In this document: positions 14,576 to 23,374 of the stretch, one piece after another
Position numbering within the stretch: the stretch's first letter is position 1
Layout of the letters: each line of letters begins with the position of its first letter
Assembly (NCBI GenBank): GCA_947629795.1
Contig: CANRFC010000019.1
Coordinates: 1-52,095 of the forward strand
Reading direction: 5' to 3'
Length of the DNA stretch: 52,095 nt
Source of the DNA: an uncultured Oscillospiraceae bacterium
Lineage (GTDB): Bacteria; Bacillota; Clostridia; Oscillospirales; Oscillospiraceae
Program-made: the position numbers and the translations under genes
Notes under the pieces: generated by a model
Seen by the model: the letters and a program-made list of their open reading frames with translations, nothing else
Database searches by the model: none
Told to the model about the DNA's origin: nothing

Positions 14576-16658
14576 AGCGTTCGCCTCCTTCCTGATCCTC
14601 TCCGGCCATGCGGCGGAGCTGCCGCATGAGCCGGGCTCCCTCCAGGTCCACCTTCCCGGAGGGCTCGGTCACAGTGATGCGCAGGTGATCGGTGGCACGC
14701 TCGATGCGGATGAGCCCGGTGTCGTGAAAGACCGCCAGGCACACCTCGGTGCGCATAAAGACCTCCCGTTCTCCACAGGCCCTGGCCACGTTCCGGGCCA
14801 GGCGCTGGGAGGTCTCCTCAATGAGTCCGCCCCCCTGACGGGAGCGGAGGTACCGCCACAGGTTGGCAAACTCCTGCCGGGTGGGCAGCAGGGCCTCGGC
14901 CTCGGCGGGGGAGAGCCGCTCGCCGCCCATAAAGCGGCGGAAGAGCTCCTCCTCGGCCTGGGCCCGGGTCCGGGCGGGACGCAGATCGCAGACCTGGAGC
15001 TGGACGCTGCGCCAGCCCCGGTACTCGTTGATCTGGGGGCAGAAGCACACGTCCACCCGGTCCCCGGCGGCCACCCCCAGCTCCCCGGAGCGGGCCGAGA
15101 AGAAGATGGCGTCCAGGGACCGGTCCCCCAGGTTGAGCTTGAGCTTCAGGTGCTTGCCGCCCCCCACCTGGGTCAGCCCCGCCACGGCGCACCGGTCCAG
15201 CCGGAACACCGGCTTGGGATTGCCGGGGCCGAAGGGCTCCAGCAGGGACAGGGCCTCCACCTCCTCCTGGCTGAGCAGGGAGGCGTCGGGCAGCACGCAG
15301 TCCACCGTCAGGGCGTTCCCCGCAGGGACGTTCTTCCGGGCCTCCCGGGCCAGGGCGTTCACCGCCTTGCGGAAGGCGGGGATGTTCTCCTCCCGGATGG
15401 TGAAGCCGGCGGCCAGCTCGTGGCCCCCGAAGGACTCCAGCAGGTCGGCGCAGCCCTCCAGCAGGGTGAACAGATTCAGTCCGCCGTAGGACCGGCAGGA
15501 GCCCTTGCCCCTGCCGTCCTGGACGCAGATCATGAAGGCGGGCACGGCGTATTTTTCGGTGAGGCGGGAGGCCACGATGCCCACCACCCCCTGGTGCCAG
15601 GTCTCCCCGGAGAGCACCAGGGCGTCCCGCTCCTGGCTGGGAAGGGCGTCCACCAGCAGATCGCACTGGGCGAAGATGTCTCCCTCCAGCTCCTGGCGCT
15701 GGCGGTTGAGCTCGCACAGCCGGCGGGCCAGAGTCTCGGCCCTGTGAGAGTCGTCGGTGAGCAGCAGCTCCAGGGCCACCTCGGCCTGCCCCATGCGCCC
15801 GGCGGCGTTGATGCGGGGGGCAAGGGTATACCCCACCGAGATGGAGGACAGGGCTCTGCCCTCGGCCCCCGACTCCCGGAGGAGGGCGGCCAGGCCGGGG
15901 CGGCGGGTCCCCGCCAGGGCGGCCAGGCCCCGGCGGACGATGGTGCGGTTCTCCCCGGTGAGCTCCATCACGTCGGCCACGGTGCCCAGGGCGGCCAGGT
16001 CGGCGTACTCCACCAGCAGTTCGCGTTCCCGGCCCGGTCCGGCCAGGGCCATGCAGAGCTTCAGGGCCACCCCCACCCCCGCCAGATGCTTGAAGGGATA
16101 GGGGTCCCCGGGCCGGTGGGGGTCCACCACCGCGGCCGCGGCGGGCAGGACCTCCTTGCACTCGTGGTGGTCGGTGATGACCACGTCCAGCCCCAGGGAC
16201 TTGGCGTACTCGGTCTCCTCCACGGCGGTGATGCCGCAGTCCACCGTGACGATGACCTGGGCGCCCTGCTCCCGCAGGCGCTCCACCGCCCCCCGGTTCA
16301 GGCCGTAGCCCTCCTCCAGCCGGTTGGGGATGTAGGGGATGGCCCGTCCCCCCTCCCGGCGGAGAAAATCGGTCAAAAGGCAGGTGGCGGTGATGCCGTC
16401 CACGTCGTAATCGCCGTAGACCGCCACCGTCTCGCCCCGTTCCAGGGCCTGCCGCAGCCGCGCCGCCGCCCGGGCCATGTCCAGCATGGCCGTAGGGTCG
16501 TGAAGGGGGGCGTCCTCATAGAGGAACCGCCTGGCCTGCTCCGGGTCGCTCCACCCTCTGGCGGAGAGCACCCGGGCGCACAGGGCGGGGATGCCCGCCG
16601 CCGTCAGCGCCCCGGCGTCCCGCTGGGGCGTGATCTCATTCCATTGTCTGAACTTCAT
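14568..16658 (-). CDS. recJ: Single-stranded-DNA-specific 5'-3' exonuclease RecJ
   Basis: 696 residues. DHH-family motifs are clear: VYGDYDVDGITAT (motif I), VDCGIT, VITDHHE (the DHH triad) and VVDPH, followed by a DHHA1-type domain with GRMGQAEVALELL and GSCRSYGGLNL, and an OB-like C-terminal part. RecJ degrades 5' single strands in recombination, mismatch and base-excision repair. It is the first gene of the leftward recJ-rel-ligase-racemase-murE run, with a promoter at 16698-16726 and GGGAG before the ATG. The recJ-rel pairing is common in Firmicutes. Confidence 0.95.
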   Translation of the reverse strand: MKFRQWNEITPQRDAGALTAAGIPALCARVLSARGWSDPEQARRFLYEDAPLHDPTAMLDMARAAARLRQALERGETVAVYGDYDVDGITATCLLTDFLRREGGRAIPYIPNRLEEGYGLNRGAVERLREQGAQVIVTVDCGITAVEETEYAKSLGLDVVITDHHECKEVLPAAAAVVDPHRPGDPYPFKHLAGVGVALKLCMALAGPGRERELLVEYADLAALGTVADVMELTGENRTIVRRGLAALAGTRRPGLAALLRESGAEGRALSSISVGYTLAPRINAAGRMGQAEVALELLLTDDSHRAETLARRLCELNRQRQELEGDIFAQCDLLVDALPSQERDALVLSGETWHQGVVGIVASRLTEKYAVPAFMICVQDGRGKGSCRSYGGLNLFTLLEGCADLLESFGGHELAAGFTIREENIPAFRKAVNALAREARKNVPAGNALTVDCVLPDASLLSQEEVEALSLLEPFGPGNPKPVFRLDRCAVAGLTQVGGGKHLKLKLNLGDRSLDAIFFSARSGELGVAAGDRVDVCFCPQINEYRGWRSVQLQVCDLRPARTRAQAEEELFRRFMGGERLSPAEAEALLPTRQEFANLWRYLRSRQGGGLIEETSQRLARNVARACGEREVFMRTEVCLAVFHDTGLIRIERATDHLRITVTEPSGKVDLEGARLMRQLRRMAGEDQEGGERYG

Positions 16659-16697
16659 GGGCTCTCCCGCCCCCTGGATTCAATCAATTTAACGCCT

Positions 16698-16726
16698 ATT
16701 ATACCAAATTTCCGGGGCGGTGACAA
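16698..16726 (-). promoter_or_regulatory. Promoter of the recJ-rel-murE operon
   Basis: Leftward: TTGTCA (16726-16721), 17-nt spacer, perfect TATAAT (16703-16698), 40 nt before the recJ start. Confidence 0.75.
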
Positions 16727-16742
16727 CCCCACTTTTTCCCGG

Positions 16743-16775
16743 AAAAAGCACGGGGCCCGTCCCAAGGACGGGCCC
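16743..16775 (-). terminator. Terminator of the M42 peptidase gene
   Basis: A 10-bp stem, GGGCCCGTCC / GGACGGGCCC, with a 3-nt loop and TTTTT further on leftward. Confidence 0.8.
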
Positions 16776-16794
16776 TTGCGTCTCTGCCGGGGCG

Positions 16795-17844
16795 TTATTC
16801 ACATTCCAGGTACAGCCCGATGAGCTCGATGGTGGCTTTAATGCCCTTCCAATGGGTCCGCTCCATGCCGTGGGAGGCGTGGACGCCGGGGCCGATGAGG
16901 GCGGCCTTCACGTCCCGGCCCGCCTTCCAGGCCACCGCCACGTCGGAGGAATAGTGGGGATAGACGTCCACGGCGTAGTCCACCCCGCCCTCCCTGGCCA
17001 GCTTCACCAGCCGGGAGACCAGCTCGTAGTCATAGGGCCCCGCCGAGTCCTTGGCGCAGATGGAGACCTGTTCCTCGGTGCAGCTCAGCTCGGCGCCGAT
17101 GCACCCCATATCCACCGCCAGCAGCTCGCTGAGGCGCTCCGAGAAGGTGGCCCCGCCGTGACCCACCTCCTCATAGACCGTGAAGGTGGCCTCCACGTCG
17201 TACCGGGGGGCGAGCCCCTTGTCCTTCATGCACTTCAGGGCGGTGAGGATGCAGGCGGCGCTGGCCTTGTCGTCCAGGAACCGGGACTTCAAAAAGCCCG
17301 AGTCGGTGAACTGGGTCTTGGGGTCGTAGCAGACGTAGTCCCCCACTCCCACCCCCAGGGCCTCCACGTCGGCCCTGGAGCGGACGATCTCGTCGATGCG
17401 CACGTACATATTCTCCGCGTCCCGGGGGCGGGAGCGGGCGTCGTCCTCCACGTGGGCGGCGGGGGAGAGGGAGAGCACCGTGCCGGTGTAGATCTTCCCC
17501 TCCCGGGTGTAGATCCGGCAGTACTCCCCGTCCAGGGTGGGCAGCAGAGGCCCGCCGATGGGGGTGATGAGGAGCTTGCCGTCGGCGGTGACCGACCGGA
17601 CCATGAGCCCCAGAGTGTCCACGTGGGCGCACAGGCCCACGGTCCTGGAATGGTCCCGGCCGGGGACCAGGATGGTCAGGTTCCCCTTGCCGCTGCGGCG
17701 GGTCTCCAGGCCCAGCTCAGCGGCCAGCTTTGCCGCCTCGTCCACGGCGGCGGCGGTGAAGCCGCTGGGGCTGTCCTTGCCCAAAAGTGCGGTGACATAG
17801 CGGAGGTAGTCCTGCCGGCAGGACTCCACATTCCACTTCTCCAT
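16795..17844 (-). CDS. M42-family metallo-aminopeptidase
   Basis: 349 residues from ATG at 17844, with GGAGG 8 nt upstream. The M42 (glutamyl aminopeptidase/FrvX) fold is shown by CAHVDTLGLMV (first zinc His and Asp), FLDDKASA, YEEVGHGGA (catalytic and ligand Glu), VDMGCIGAE and HASHGMERTH (last zinc His). These enzymes are cytosolic dinuclear-zinc tetrahedral dodecamers that remove N-terminal residues from peptides. The gene stands alone, divergent from ybaK, with its own terminator. Confidence 0.92.
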   Translation of the reverse strand: MEKWNVESCRQDYLRYVTALLGKDSPSGFTAAAVDEAAKLAAELGLETRRSGKGNLTILVPGRDHSRTVGLCAHVDTLGLMVRSVTADGKLLITPIGGPLLPTLDGEYCRIYTREGKIYTGTVLSLSPAAHVEDDARSRPRDAENMYVRIDEIVRSRADVEALGVGVGDYVCYDPKTQFTDSGFLKSRFLDDKASAACILTALKCMKDKGLAPRYDVEATFTVYEEVGHGGATFSERLSELLAVDMGCIGAELSCTEEQVSICAKDSAGPYDYELVSRLVKLAREGGVDYAVDVYPHYSSDVAVAWKAGRDVKAALIGPGVHASHGMERTHWKGIKATIELIGLYLECE

Positions 17845-17857
17845 TTCAAATTCCTCC

Positions 17858-17886
17858 TTGACTGCGGGCCCTTCCGGCCTTACAAT
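17858..17886 (+). promoter_or_regulatory. Promoter of ybaK
   Basis: TTGACT (17858-17863), 17-nt spacer, TACAAT (17881-17886), placed in the divergent region between the M42 gene and ybaK. Confidence 0.65.
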
Positions 17887-17944
17887 AGCCCCGGACGGCC
17901 CATTTCGCCTCCATAGGATACCACAGTTGGGGAGGTTTTTCCAG

Positions 17945-18421
17945 ATGACAGAGGAAAAAACCAATGTGATGCGTCTGCTGGACCAGAAGAAGGTCCCCTA
18001 TACCCCCCACGCCTTCGACGTCAGCGACGGGGTGCTGGACGCGGTGACGGCGGCGGAGCGCATCGGGGTGGCCCCCGGGACCTGCTTCAAGACCCTGGTC
18101 ACCGTGGGGGCCAGCAAGAAAAACTACGTCTTCGTCATCCCCGGTCCGGCGGAGCTGGACCTGAAGGCCGCCGCCAAGGCCGCCGGGGAGAAGTCTATCG
18201 AGATGCTCAAGCAGGCCCAGCTCCTCCCTCTCACCGGCTATATCCACGGGGGCTGTTCTCCCATCGGCATGAAGAAGCGCTTCCCCACCTTCCTGGACGC
18301 CTCGGCCCAGGGCCTTGGGGAGATGACGGTCTCGGCGGGGAAGCTGGGGCGGCAGGTGACCCTCTCTCCCGGGGACCTGGCCGCCTTTGTGGGGGCCCGC
18401 TTCGCCCCCCTGACCAAATAA
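17945..18421 (+). CDS. ybaK: Cys-tRNA(Pro)/Cys-tRNA(Cys) deacylase YbaK/EbsC
   Basis: 158 residues, the normal length. It hydrolyses mischarged Cys-tRNA(Pro) in trans. Family signatures: TNVMRLLDQKKVPYTPHAFD at the start, GTCFKTLV, the conserved lysine-bearing KNYVFVIPGPAELDLK, and GYIHGGCSPIGMKKRFPTF. The start at 17945 has GGGGAGG 9 nt upstream. It is a stand-alone gene; a new promoter follows for the next gene. Confidence 0.94.
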   Translation: MTEEKTNVMRLLDQKKVPYTPHAFDVSDGVLDAVTAAERIGVAPGTCFKTLVTVGASKKNYVFVIPGPAELDLKAAAKAAGEKSIEMLKQAQLLPLTGYIHGGCSPIGMKKRFPTFLDASAQGLGEMTVSAGKLGRQVTLSPGDLAAFVGARFAPLTK

Positions 18422-18423
18422 TT

Positions 18424-18452
18424 TTTACTTTTTCTGGCACTTGTGCTACAAT
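18424..18452 (+). promoter_or_regulatory. Promoter of the transglutaminase-like gene
   Basis: TTTACT (18424-18429), 17-nt spacer, TACAAT (18447-18452), directly after the ybaK stop codon. Confidence 0.55.
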
Positions 18453-18505
18453 AGCCCAAAACAGGTTTGGCGGCCCCGCTGCCGCCGGGAAAGAGGGATG
18501 ACCCC

Positions 18506-19840
18506 ATGAATCAGAACGACCATTTCCGCTTCCTCCACATCGCTCTGCCCACCGACATCGCCCAGCGCAAGGCGGCGGGGGACCTGGCCGGCGCCCGCCG
18601 GCTCATCGACCGGCGGCTTGCCGGGGACTGCGAGCCGGAGCTGGCCCACCGGCTCCTGGCCGAGAAGGTCCGCCTGGAGCGGCTGGCGTACGACTACCCC
18701 TTCACCCGGGCCCAGGCCCTGGAAAAGATCCGGGCTGAGTGGCCGGAGTGCACCGAGGCGCAATTCGACGCCCTGGTGGACGCCGGGCACATCCGCTGGT
18801 GCTACATAAACGGCGAGGAGCGCTACTTCGAGCGGTTCCTGGCCGTGTGCAAGATGTACCCCAAGGACGCCCCCGGCCTGAAGGCCGAGGAGGAGGACCA
18901 CACCCGGCGGGACCAAATGCTCCAGCGGATGCACGCCGAGGGCTCCCTCACCGCCCGCATCACGGTGAAGGCCACCGTGGCCGCCGCCCAGGGGGCCCAG
19001 GGGAAACAGGTCCGGGCCTGGCTCCCCATCCCCGCCGCCTGCCCCCAGCAGAGCGAGATCGAGATCCTCAGCGCTACCCCCGGTGCTAAGGTCGCTCCCG
19101 CCGACGCCCCCCAACGCACCATCTACTGGGAGAGCACGGACCGGGACCGCTTTGAGGTGACCTACCGCTACCTCCACCGCGCCCCCTATGTGGACCCCTT
19201 CACCATTGACTGCGACCCCATCCAGCCGGTCTTCGACCTCCAGGAGGAGCTGCCCCACATCCAGTTCACCCCCTACCTCCGCGCCCTGGCCGCCCGGCTC
19301 AGTGAGGGGTGCAAGACCCCGGTGGAGAGGGCCTGGGCCTGCTACAAGTACGTCACCGACCACGTGGACTACCGCTACCAGCCCTTCTACCTCCAGCTGG
19401 ACCCCATCGCCGACACCTGTGCCAAGACCCTCCGGGGGGACTGCGGGGTCATGGCCATCCTGTTCATCACCCTGTGCCGGCTGTGCGGGGTCCCCGCCCG
19501 GTGGCAGAGCGGCCTCCACGTCACCCCCGACAGCGCCGGGGCCCACGACTGGGCCATGTTCTACGTGGCCCCCTACGGCTGGCTCTTCGCCGACCCCTCC
19601 TTCGGCTCCTCCGCCCGGCGTAACGGGTCCCCGGAGCGGCAGAAGCACTACTTCGGCAATCTGGACCCCTGCCGGATGGTGGCCAACTCGGCCCTCCAGG
19701 CCCCCCTGACGCCCCCCGACCCGGCCCAGCGCCACGACCCCTTTGACAACCAGACCGGGGAGATGAGCGTGGACGGGGTGGGCCTCTACGGTGCCGGCCT
19801 TCTCCGCACCCAGGAGGTGGCGGAGTTCCAATTCCTGTAA
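18506..19840 (+). CDS. Transglutaminase-like cysteine protease/transferase family protein
   Basis: 444 residues from ATG at 18506 with AGAGGGA upstream. No signal peptide, so probably cytoplasmic. The N-terminal ~150 residues are helical and charged with no recognised domain. About 150-240 is a beta-rich part like the one preceding transglutaminase cores in other bacterial proteins (RAWLPIPAACPQQSEIEIL). The core then shows an intact triad: C313 in GDCGVMA, H347 in AHDWAMFY and D363 in FADPSFG. Such enzymes hydrolyse or transfer peptide bonds; the substrate is unknown. Confidence 0.85.
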   Translation: MNQNDHFRFLHIALPTDIAQRKAAGDLAGARRLIDRRLAGDCEPELAHRLLAEKVRLERLAYDYPFTRAQALEKIRAEWPECTEAQFDALVDAGHIRWCYINGEERYFERFLAVCKMYPKDAPGLKAEEEDHTRRDQMLQRMHAEGSLTARITVKATVAAAQGAQGKQVRAWLPIPAACPQQSEIEILSATPGAKVAPADAPQRTIYWESTDRDRFEVTYRYLHRAPYVDPFTIDCDPIQPVFDLQEELPHIQFTPYLRALAARLSEGCKTPVERAWACYKYVTDHVDYRYQPFYLQLDPIADTCAKTLRGDCGVMAILFITLCRLCGVPARWQSGLHVTPDSAGAHDWAMFYVAPYGWLFADPSFGSSARRNGSPERQKHYFGNLDPCRMVANSALQAPLTPPDPAQRHDPFDNQTGEMSVDGVGLYGAGLLRTQEVAEFQFL

Positions 19841-19982
19841 GCCGGAGAGCCTTGCCCAGGGCCCCTGATATGGGCCTTTGCAAGTTCTGGGTTTTCCCCT
19901 GCCAAGGAGCGGAGGGAAGTCCCTCTTTTGGGACCCGGGAGCCAACCCCCAGGCTTCCGATATTATGTAAACCAAAAGCCTC

Positions 19983-20020
19983 AAAAAGAGCTCTGCCCAG
20001 CCTGGGCAGAGCTCTTTTTT
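19983..20020. terminator. Bidirectional terminator between convergent genes
   Basis: A 16-bp perfect stem, AAAAAGAGCTCTGCCC / GGGCAGAGCTCTTTTT, with an AGCCT loop, giving T-runs in both directions. It serves the transglutaminase-like gene and the leftward stalk/DUF4358 gene. I see no gene in the rest of 19841-20094. Confidence 0.9.
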
Positions 20021-20094
20021 GAGGGGCGTTGCGTAGAAAAAGAGGGGAGTGGGCGCCCAAAACAGGGGGGTAGAGACGGCGTTTTTCGGGCTTT

Positions 20095-21018
20095 TTAAAG
20101 CCCGGCCACGCCCTGGCGGAAGAGCTGGATGGCGGCGTCGTTGTCCTCGGAGATGATGAGCATGACCCACGCTCCGTCCTCGCTCTCGGCGATCTGCCCG
20201 GCCTTGGCCACCTCGTACACGTCGGGGAGATAGTGCTCAAAAGCCTGCATCTGCGCGGCCTTCAGCTTCTCCAGGTCGGTCTTGGCGGCGGCCTTGTCCG
20301 CCTTTTCGGCGTACTTGCCGATGACCACGGTGTCCGCCTGGGTGTTCATCAGGGGCATATAGCCCGAGATCGACTCAAAATTGGCCAGATCCATGCCGTA
20401 CATCTCAAAAATGTCGCCGGTGAGCTCCATGCCGGCGGCCATGTCGGCCCCCTCCGCCACCGTGTCGCACAGGGTGAGCACGGGGTCCACGTAGAAGGAG
20501 ATGTCATAGTGCTCACTGTCCATCTCGGGGTGGTTGTCCACCGTCACCCCCTCCAGGGTGGAGAGGAAGGAGGCGGGCAGGAAGGTCACGCCCTGGGAGA
20601 GGTAGGCCTTCACGCCCTCCAGCGTTTCCCCGTCCATCTCCACGCGCATGTCGCCAAAGCGGACGACAAAGCTGTTGCCCCGGAAGGAGAACACGGCGGA
20701 GTCCTCCGCGGGGATCCAGTCGGCGTAGCCCTTGGGGTCGGCGGCGCAGAGGATGCGCATGGGGATGTAGCCCGTGGGGGCGCCGGGGATGTCCTCCATG
20801 GACATGGTGACCTGGGTGACCTCATAGGTCACCGGGTCTACGTTCTCGAAGGTGACGGGCTCCAGAGTCTTGCCGTTGACGGTGACCTGGGCGGTGTACC
20901 TGGCGGGGATGGGGACGTCCACCACCGACTCGGGCTGGGGCAGCTCGGCGGCGAAGGCGGTCAGGGAGGCCGCCAGAGACAGGCTCAGGGCGGCGGCGGA
21001 CAGGCGTTTCAGATGCAT
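20095..21018 (-). CDS. Exported protein: stalk domain plus DUF4358-like domain
   Basis: 307 residues. Signal peptide MHLKRLSAAALSLSLAASLTAFAAE. Residues ~40-165 look like a copper-amine-oxidase N-terminal-like stalk domain (VNGKTLEPVTFENV, GYIPMRILCAADPKGYADW, then VTFLPASFLSTLEGVTV). The C-terminal ~110 residues (FEMYGMDLANFESISGYMPLMN, then the DTVVIGKYAEKADKAA and AFEHYLPD stretches) resemble DUF4358, a domain usually found as a stand-alone lipoprotein in Clostridia. Function unknown. AGGAG lies 8 nt before the ATG. The combination of the two modules in one chain is the notable point. Confidence 0.7.
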   Translation of the reverse strand: MHLKRLSAAALSLSLAASLTAFAAELPQPESVVDVPIPARYTAQVTVNGKTLEPVTFENVDPVTYEVTQVTMSMEDIPGAPTGYIPMRILCAADPKGYADWIPAEDSAVFSFRGNSFVVRFGDMRVEMDGETLEGVKAYLSQGVTFLPASFLSTLEGVTVDNHPEMDSEHYDISFYVDPVLTLCDTVAEGADMAAGMELTGDIFEMYGMDLANFESISGYMPLMNTQADTVVIGKYAEKADKAAAKTDLEKLKAAQMQAFEHYLPDVYEVAKAGQIAESEDGAWVMLIISEDNDAAIQLFRQGVAGL

Positions 21019-21260
21019 AGATGCTTCTCCTTTTGTTTTTATATGTTCAGAACGGACGGGTTTGCTTACAGTGCCTTAGACGGCAGCCGGGACAAAAGGT
21101 TCCCGAAAAAACGGGGAAAATATCGGCAGCCCCCTTCGGTGGGGGAGGGCCCGGGGGAGCCGGCCGCCCCGGCGGGACACTGGCTGGAGCCCGCTCGGCA
21201 CGCCGGGGCTGATGGGGGCCGGGGCGCAGTCTCGGCGGAAGGTCGGGCCTTGCGGCGGAC

Positions 21261-21842
21261 TCAGCCCTCGGCTTCGGCGGCGCGCTGGGCCTGGCGGGCC
21301 TTGCGGCGCTTCTTCCAGCCCAGGTAGCGGTCCTCCTCGCTGAAGACGCAGCCGCAGTATTTCTGCATATAGAGCCCCAGCGCCCGGGCCTCGTCCTGGC
21401 CCTCCCGGTAGTGGGGGGAGAAGTCATAGGGGGCGAATTTCACGCCGAACTTTTCCGCCACCCGCTCCCCGGTCTCGAAGATCAGGGGGGTATTCTGGTA
21501 GGGGCTGACGGTGAGGGTGGTGCAGAAGGAGTCGAAGCCGTGGTCGGCGGCGTACTTGGCCGTCTCGGCCAGGCGCACGGCATAGCAGTAGGAGCAGCGG
21601 CCGGGGATGTCCCCCACCACCGCCTTGACGAACTTCTCCAGGCCGTACTCGTCCTCCTCCACCAGCGCAAGGCCGATGGAGGCGGCGTACTCCCGCAGGC
21701 AGTTGCGCCGGGCGCGGTACTCGGTGAAGGGGTGGATGTTGGGGTTATACCAGAAGCCCGTGGGCTCGATGCCCTCCCCCCGGAGCTGCCTGATGCAGGC
21801 CACCGAGCAGGGAGCGCAGCAGATGTGGAGCAAAAGGGACAT
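21261..21842 (-). CDS. queH: Epoxyqueuosine reductase QueH
   Basis: 193 residues from ATG at 21842 (MSLLLHICCAPCS). QueH reduces epoxyqueuosine to queuosine in tRNA anticodons and replaces QueG in many anaerobes. Its cysteine sets for an Fe-S cluster and second metal are visible: CCAPC near the start, C-SYC in GRCSYCYAVR, and YCGCVFSEEDRY near the end. FWYNPNIHP and TLTVSPYQN are further family motifs. AAGGTGGG precedes the start. Stand-alone gene; the ~240-nt stretch between it and the next leftward gene contains only a weak TTCCCG/CGGGGAA hairpin. Confidence 0.93.
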   Translation of the reverse strand: MSLLLHICCAPCSVACIRQLRGEGIEPTGFWYNPNIHPFTEYRARRNCLREYAASIGLALVEEDEYGLEKFVKAVVGDIPGRCSYCYAVRLAETAKYAADHGFDSFCTTLTVSPYQNTPLIFETGERVAEKFGVKFAPYDFSPHYREGQDEARALGLYMQKYCGCVFSEEDRYLGWKKRRKARQAQRAAEAEG

Positions 21843-21970
21843 GGGTCTTACCCACCTTTCCGGGGAAACTGGCTCCATTATAGAGGAAAAACCGGGGCTT
21901 GGGAAGGGGGGAGCGCACGATTCTCACAAAAAATTTTGCAAGCCGGAGGGAAATCTCTTGCACATTTTAG

Positions 21971-21999
21971 TTGCGTTTCCTTTAACACTCTGCTATAAT
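21971..21999 (+). promoter_or_regulatory. Promoter of the liv operon
   Basis: TTGCGT (21971-21976), 17-nt spacer, perfect TATAAT (21994-21999). Confidence 0.7.
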
Positions 22000-22018
22000 A
22001 AAGCACAAGTTACGGACA

Positions 22019-22041
22019 GGTGTCCACGTGCTGTGGACACC
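22019..22041 (+). promoter_or_regulatory. Palindrome in the liv operon leader
   Basis: GGTGTCCAC (22019-22027) and GTGGACACC (22033-22041), a 9-bp perfect inverted repeat with a GTGCT centre, placed in the 5' untranslated region just after the promoter. It could be an operator for a dimeric regulator or an mRNA-protecting hairpin; the sequence does not decide. Confidence 0.5.
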
Positions 22042-22065
22042 CCGTAGGGAAAAGGAGGAACTGAA

Positions 22066-23271
22066 ATGAAAAAGGTAATGTCTCTGCTCCTGGCCGGTAC
22101 CATGGCCCTGAGCCTGTGTGCCTGCGGCGGCGGTGGCGCCGCCGAGAGCAAGGCCCCCGAGGGGGCCCAGTCCGCCGCTCCTGCCGCCTCCGGCGACAAG
22201 GTGGTCCGCATCGGCGTGTTCGAGCCCTCCACCGGCGACTCGGGCCCGGGCGGCAAGCAGGAGATGCTGGGCATGCAGTACGCCAAGGAGGAGACCCCCA
22301 CCGTGGAGATCGGCGGGGAGACCTACACCGTGGAGCTGGTCCCCGCCGACAACGGCTCGGACTCCGCCAAGGCCCCCACTGCCGCCGCTGAGCTGGTGAG
22401 CCAGGACGTGTCCCTGGTGCTGGGCTCCTACGGCTCGGGCGTGTCCATTGCCGGCGGCCCCGTGTTTGACGAGGCCGGCCTGGCCGCCATCGGCGTGACC
22501 TGCACCAACCCCGGCGTCACCGCGGGCAACGACTACTACTTCCGCATCTGCTTCCTGGACCCCTTCCAGGGCACCGTCCTGGCCAACTTCGCCAAGGACA
22601 AGTTCTCCGCCCAGAAGGCGTACCTGCTGGGCGAGGTGGGCAACGACTACGACCAGGGGCTGCTGACCTACTTTGAGCAGGCCTTTGGCGGCGAGGTGGT
22701 CAAGGACTCCTTCCCCACCAACACTGCCGACTTCTCCACCTACCTCAACAAGGCCGTGGCCGAGGGCTGTGACGTCATCTTCTGCCCCGTGTCCATCGCC
22801 TACTCCACCCAGATCGTGAAGCTGGCCGCCGACATGGGCCTGGAGATCCCCATCCTGGGCTCCGACACTCTGGACAGCAACAAGGTCCTGGAGGCCGCCG
22901 CCGGCTCCGGCGTGCAGCTCTACGTGTCCACCTTCTATCAGGAGGGCGGCTCCCCCAAGTTCGACGACGGCATCAAGGCGTGGCTGGCCTCTGACTCCAC
23001 CGCCATGACCAACAACGGCGGCAACGACACCATCGCCGCCGTCACCGCCATGGGTTACGACGCCTACTATGTGGCCCTGGAGGCCCTGAAGGCCGCCGGC
23101 TCCACCGACCCCGCCGCCGTGAAGGCCGCCTTGCCCGGCGTGACCTACACCGGTGTGTCCGGCGCCATCGCCTTTGACGAGCAGGGCGACGCCGTCCGTG
23201 ACACCGCCTATATCAAGACCGCCGATACCGCCAACAACACCTGGGTCCTGGAGACCACCCAGAAGGTGTGA
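22066..23271 (+). CDS. livK: Branched-chain amino acid ABC transporter, substrate-binding lipoprotein
   Basis: 401 residues. A lipoprotein signal with lipobox LCAC (modified Cys about 20) is followed by a GGGGAAESK spacer, then a type I periplasmic-binding fold of the Leu/Ile/Val group (IGVFEPSTGDSGPGGKQEMLGMQYA, VLGSYGSGVSIAGGPVFDEAGLAAIGVTCTNPGVT). Anchored outside the membrane, it feeds amino acids to the permease encoded next. AAAGGAGG lies 7-8 nt upstream. It is first in the operon and separated from livH by a strong hairpin, which usually allows more binding protein than permease. The exact ligand cannot be read from sequence. Confidence 0.92.
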   Translation: MKKVMSLLLAGTMALSLCACGGGGAAESKAPEGAQSAAPAASGDKVVRIGVFEPSTGDSGPGGKQEMLGMQYAKEETPTVEIGGETYTVELVPADNGSDSAKAPTAAAELVSQDVSLVLGSYGSGVSIAGGPVFDEAGLAAIGVTCTNPGVTAGNDYYFRICFLDPFQGTVLANFAKDKFSAQKAYLLGEVGNDYDQGLLTYFEQAFGGEVVKDSFPTNTADFSTYLNKAVAEGCDVIFCPVSIAYSTQIVKLAADMGLEIPILGSDTLDSNKVLEAAAGSGVQLYVSTFYQEGGSPKFDDGIKAWLASDSTAMTNNGGNDTIAAVTAMGYDAYYVALEALKAAGSTDPAAVKAALPGVTYTGVSGAIAFDEQGDAVRDTAYIKTADTANNTWVLETTQKV

Positions 23272-23308
23272 TTCCCCGTAGGGCACAAAACCCAAATGGG
23301 TCGGGAAC

Positions 23309-23332
23309 GGCCAGCGGAGGGCTCCGCTGGCC
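23309..23332 (+). terminator. Hairpin between livK and livH (attenuator or mRNA stabiliser)
   Basis: GGCCAGCGGAG and CTCCGCTGGCC form a stem of 10-11 bp without a T-run. It probably stabilises the livK message or causes partial termination. Confidence 0.6.
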
Positions 23333-23374
23333 GCTCCCAGCGTTATAGACAAACTTTGAAAGGGAGGGAAAAGC

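Noticed and set aside
12674-14629. Long rightward frame opposite rel
   Set aside because: Composition is Gly/Val/His/Leu-rich with no domain, no ribosome site, and it mirrors the codon pattern of rel; it is a shadow of GC-rich coding DNA.
19841-19982. Possible structured RNA after the transglutaminase-like gene
   Set aside because: Only short, unconvincing stems (such as GTCCC/GGGAC); no promoter of its own and no known RNA motif.
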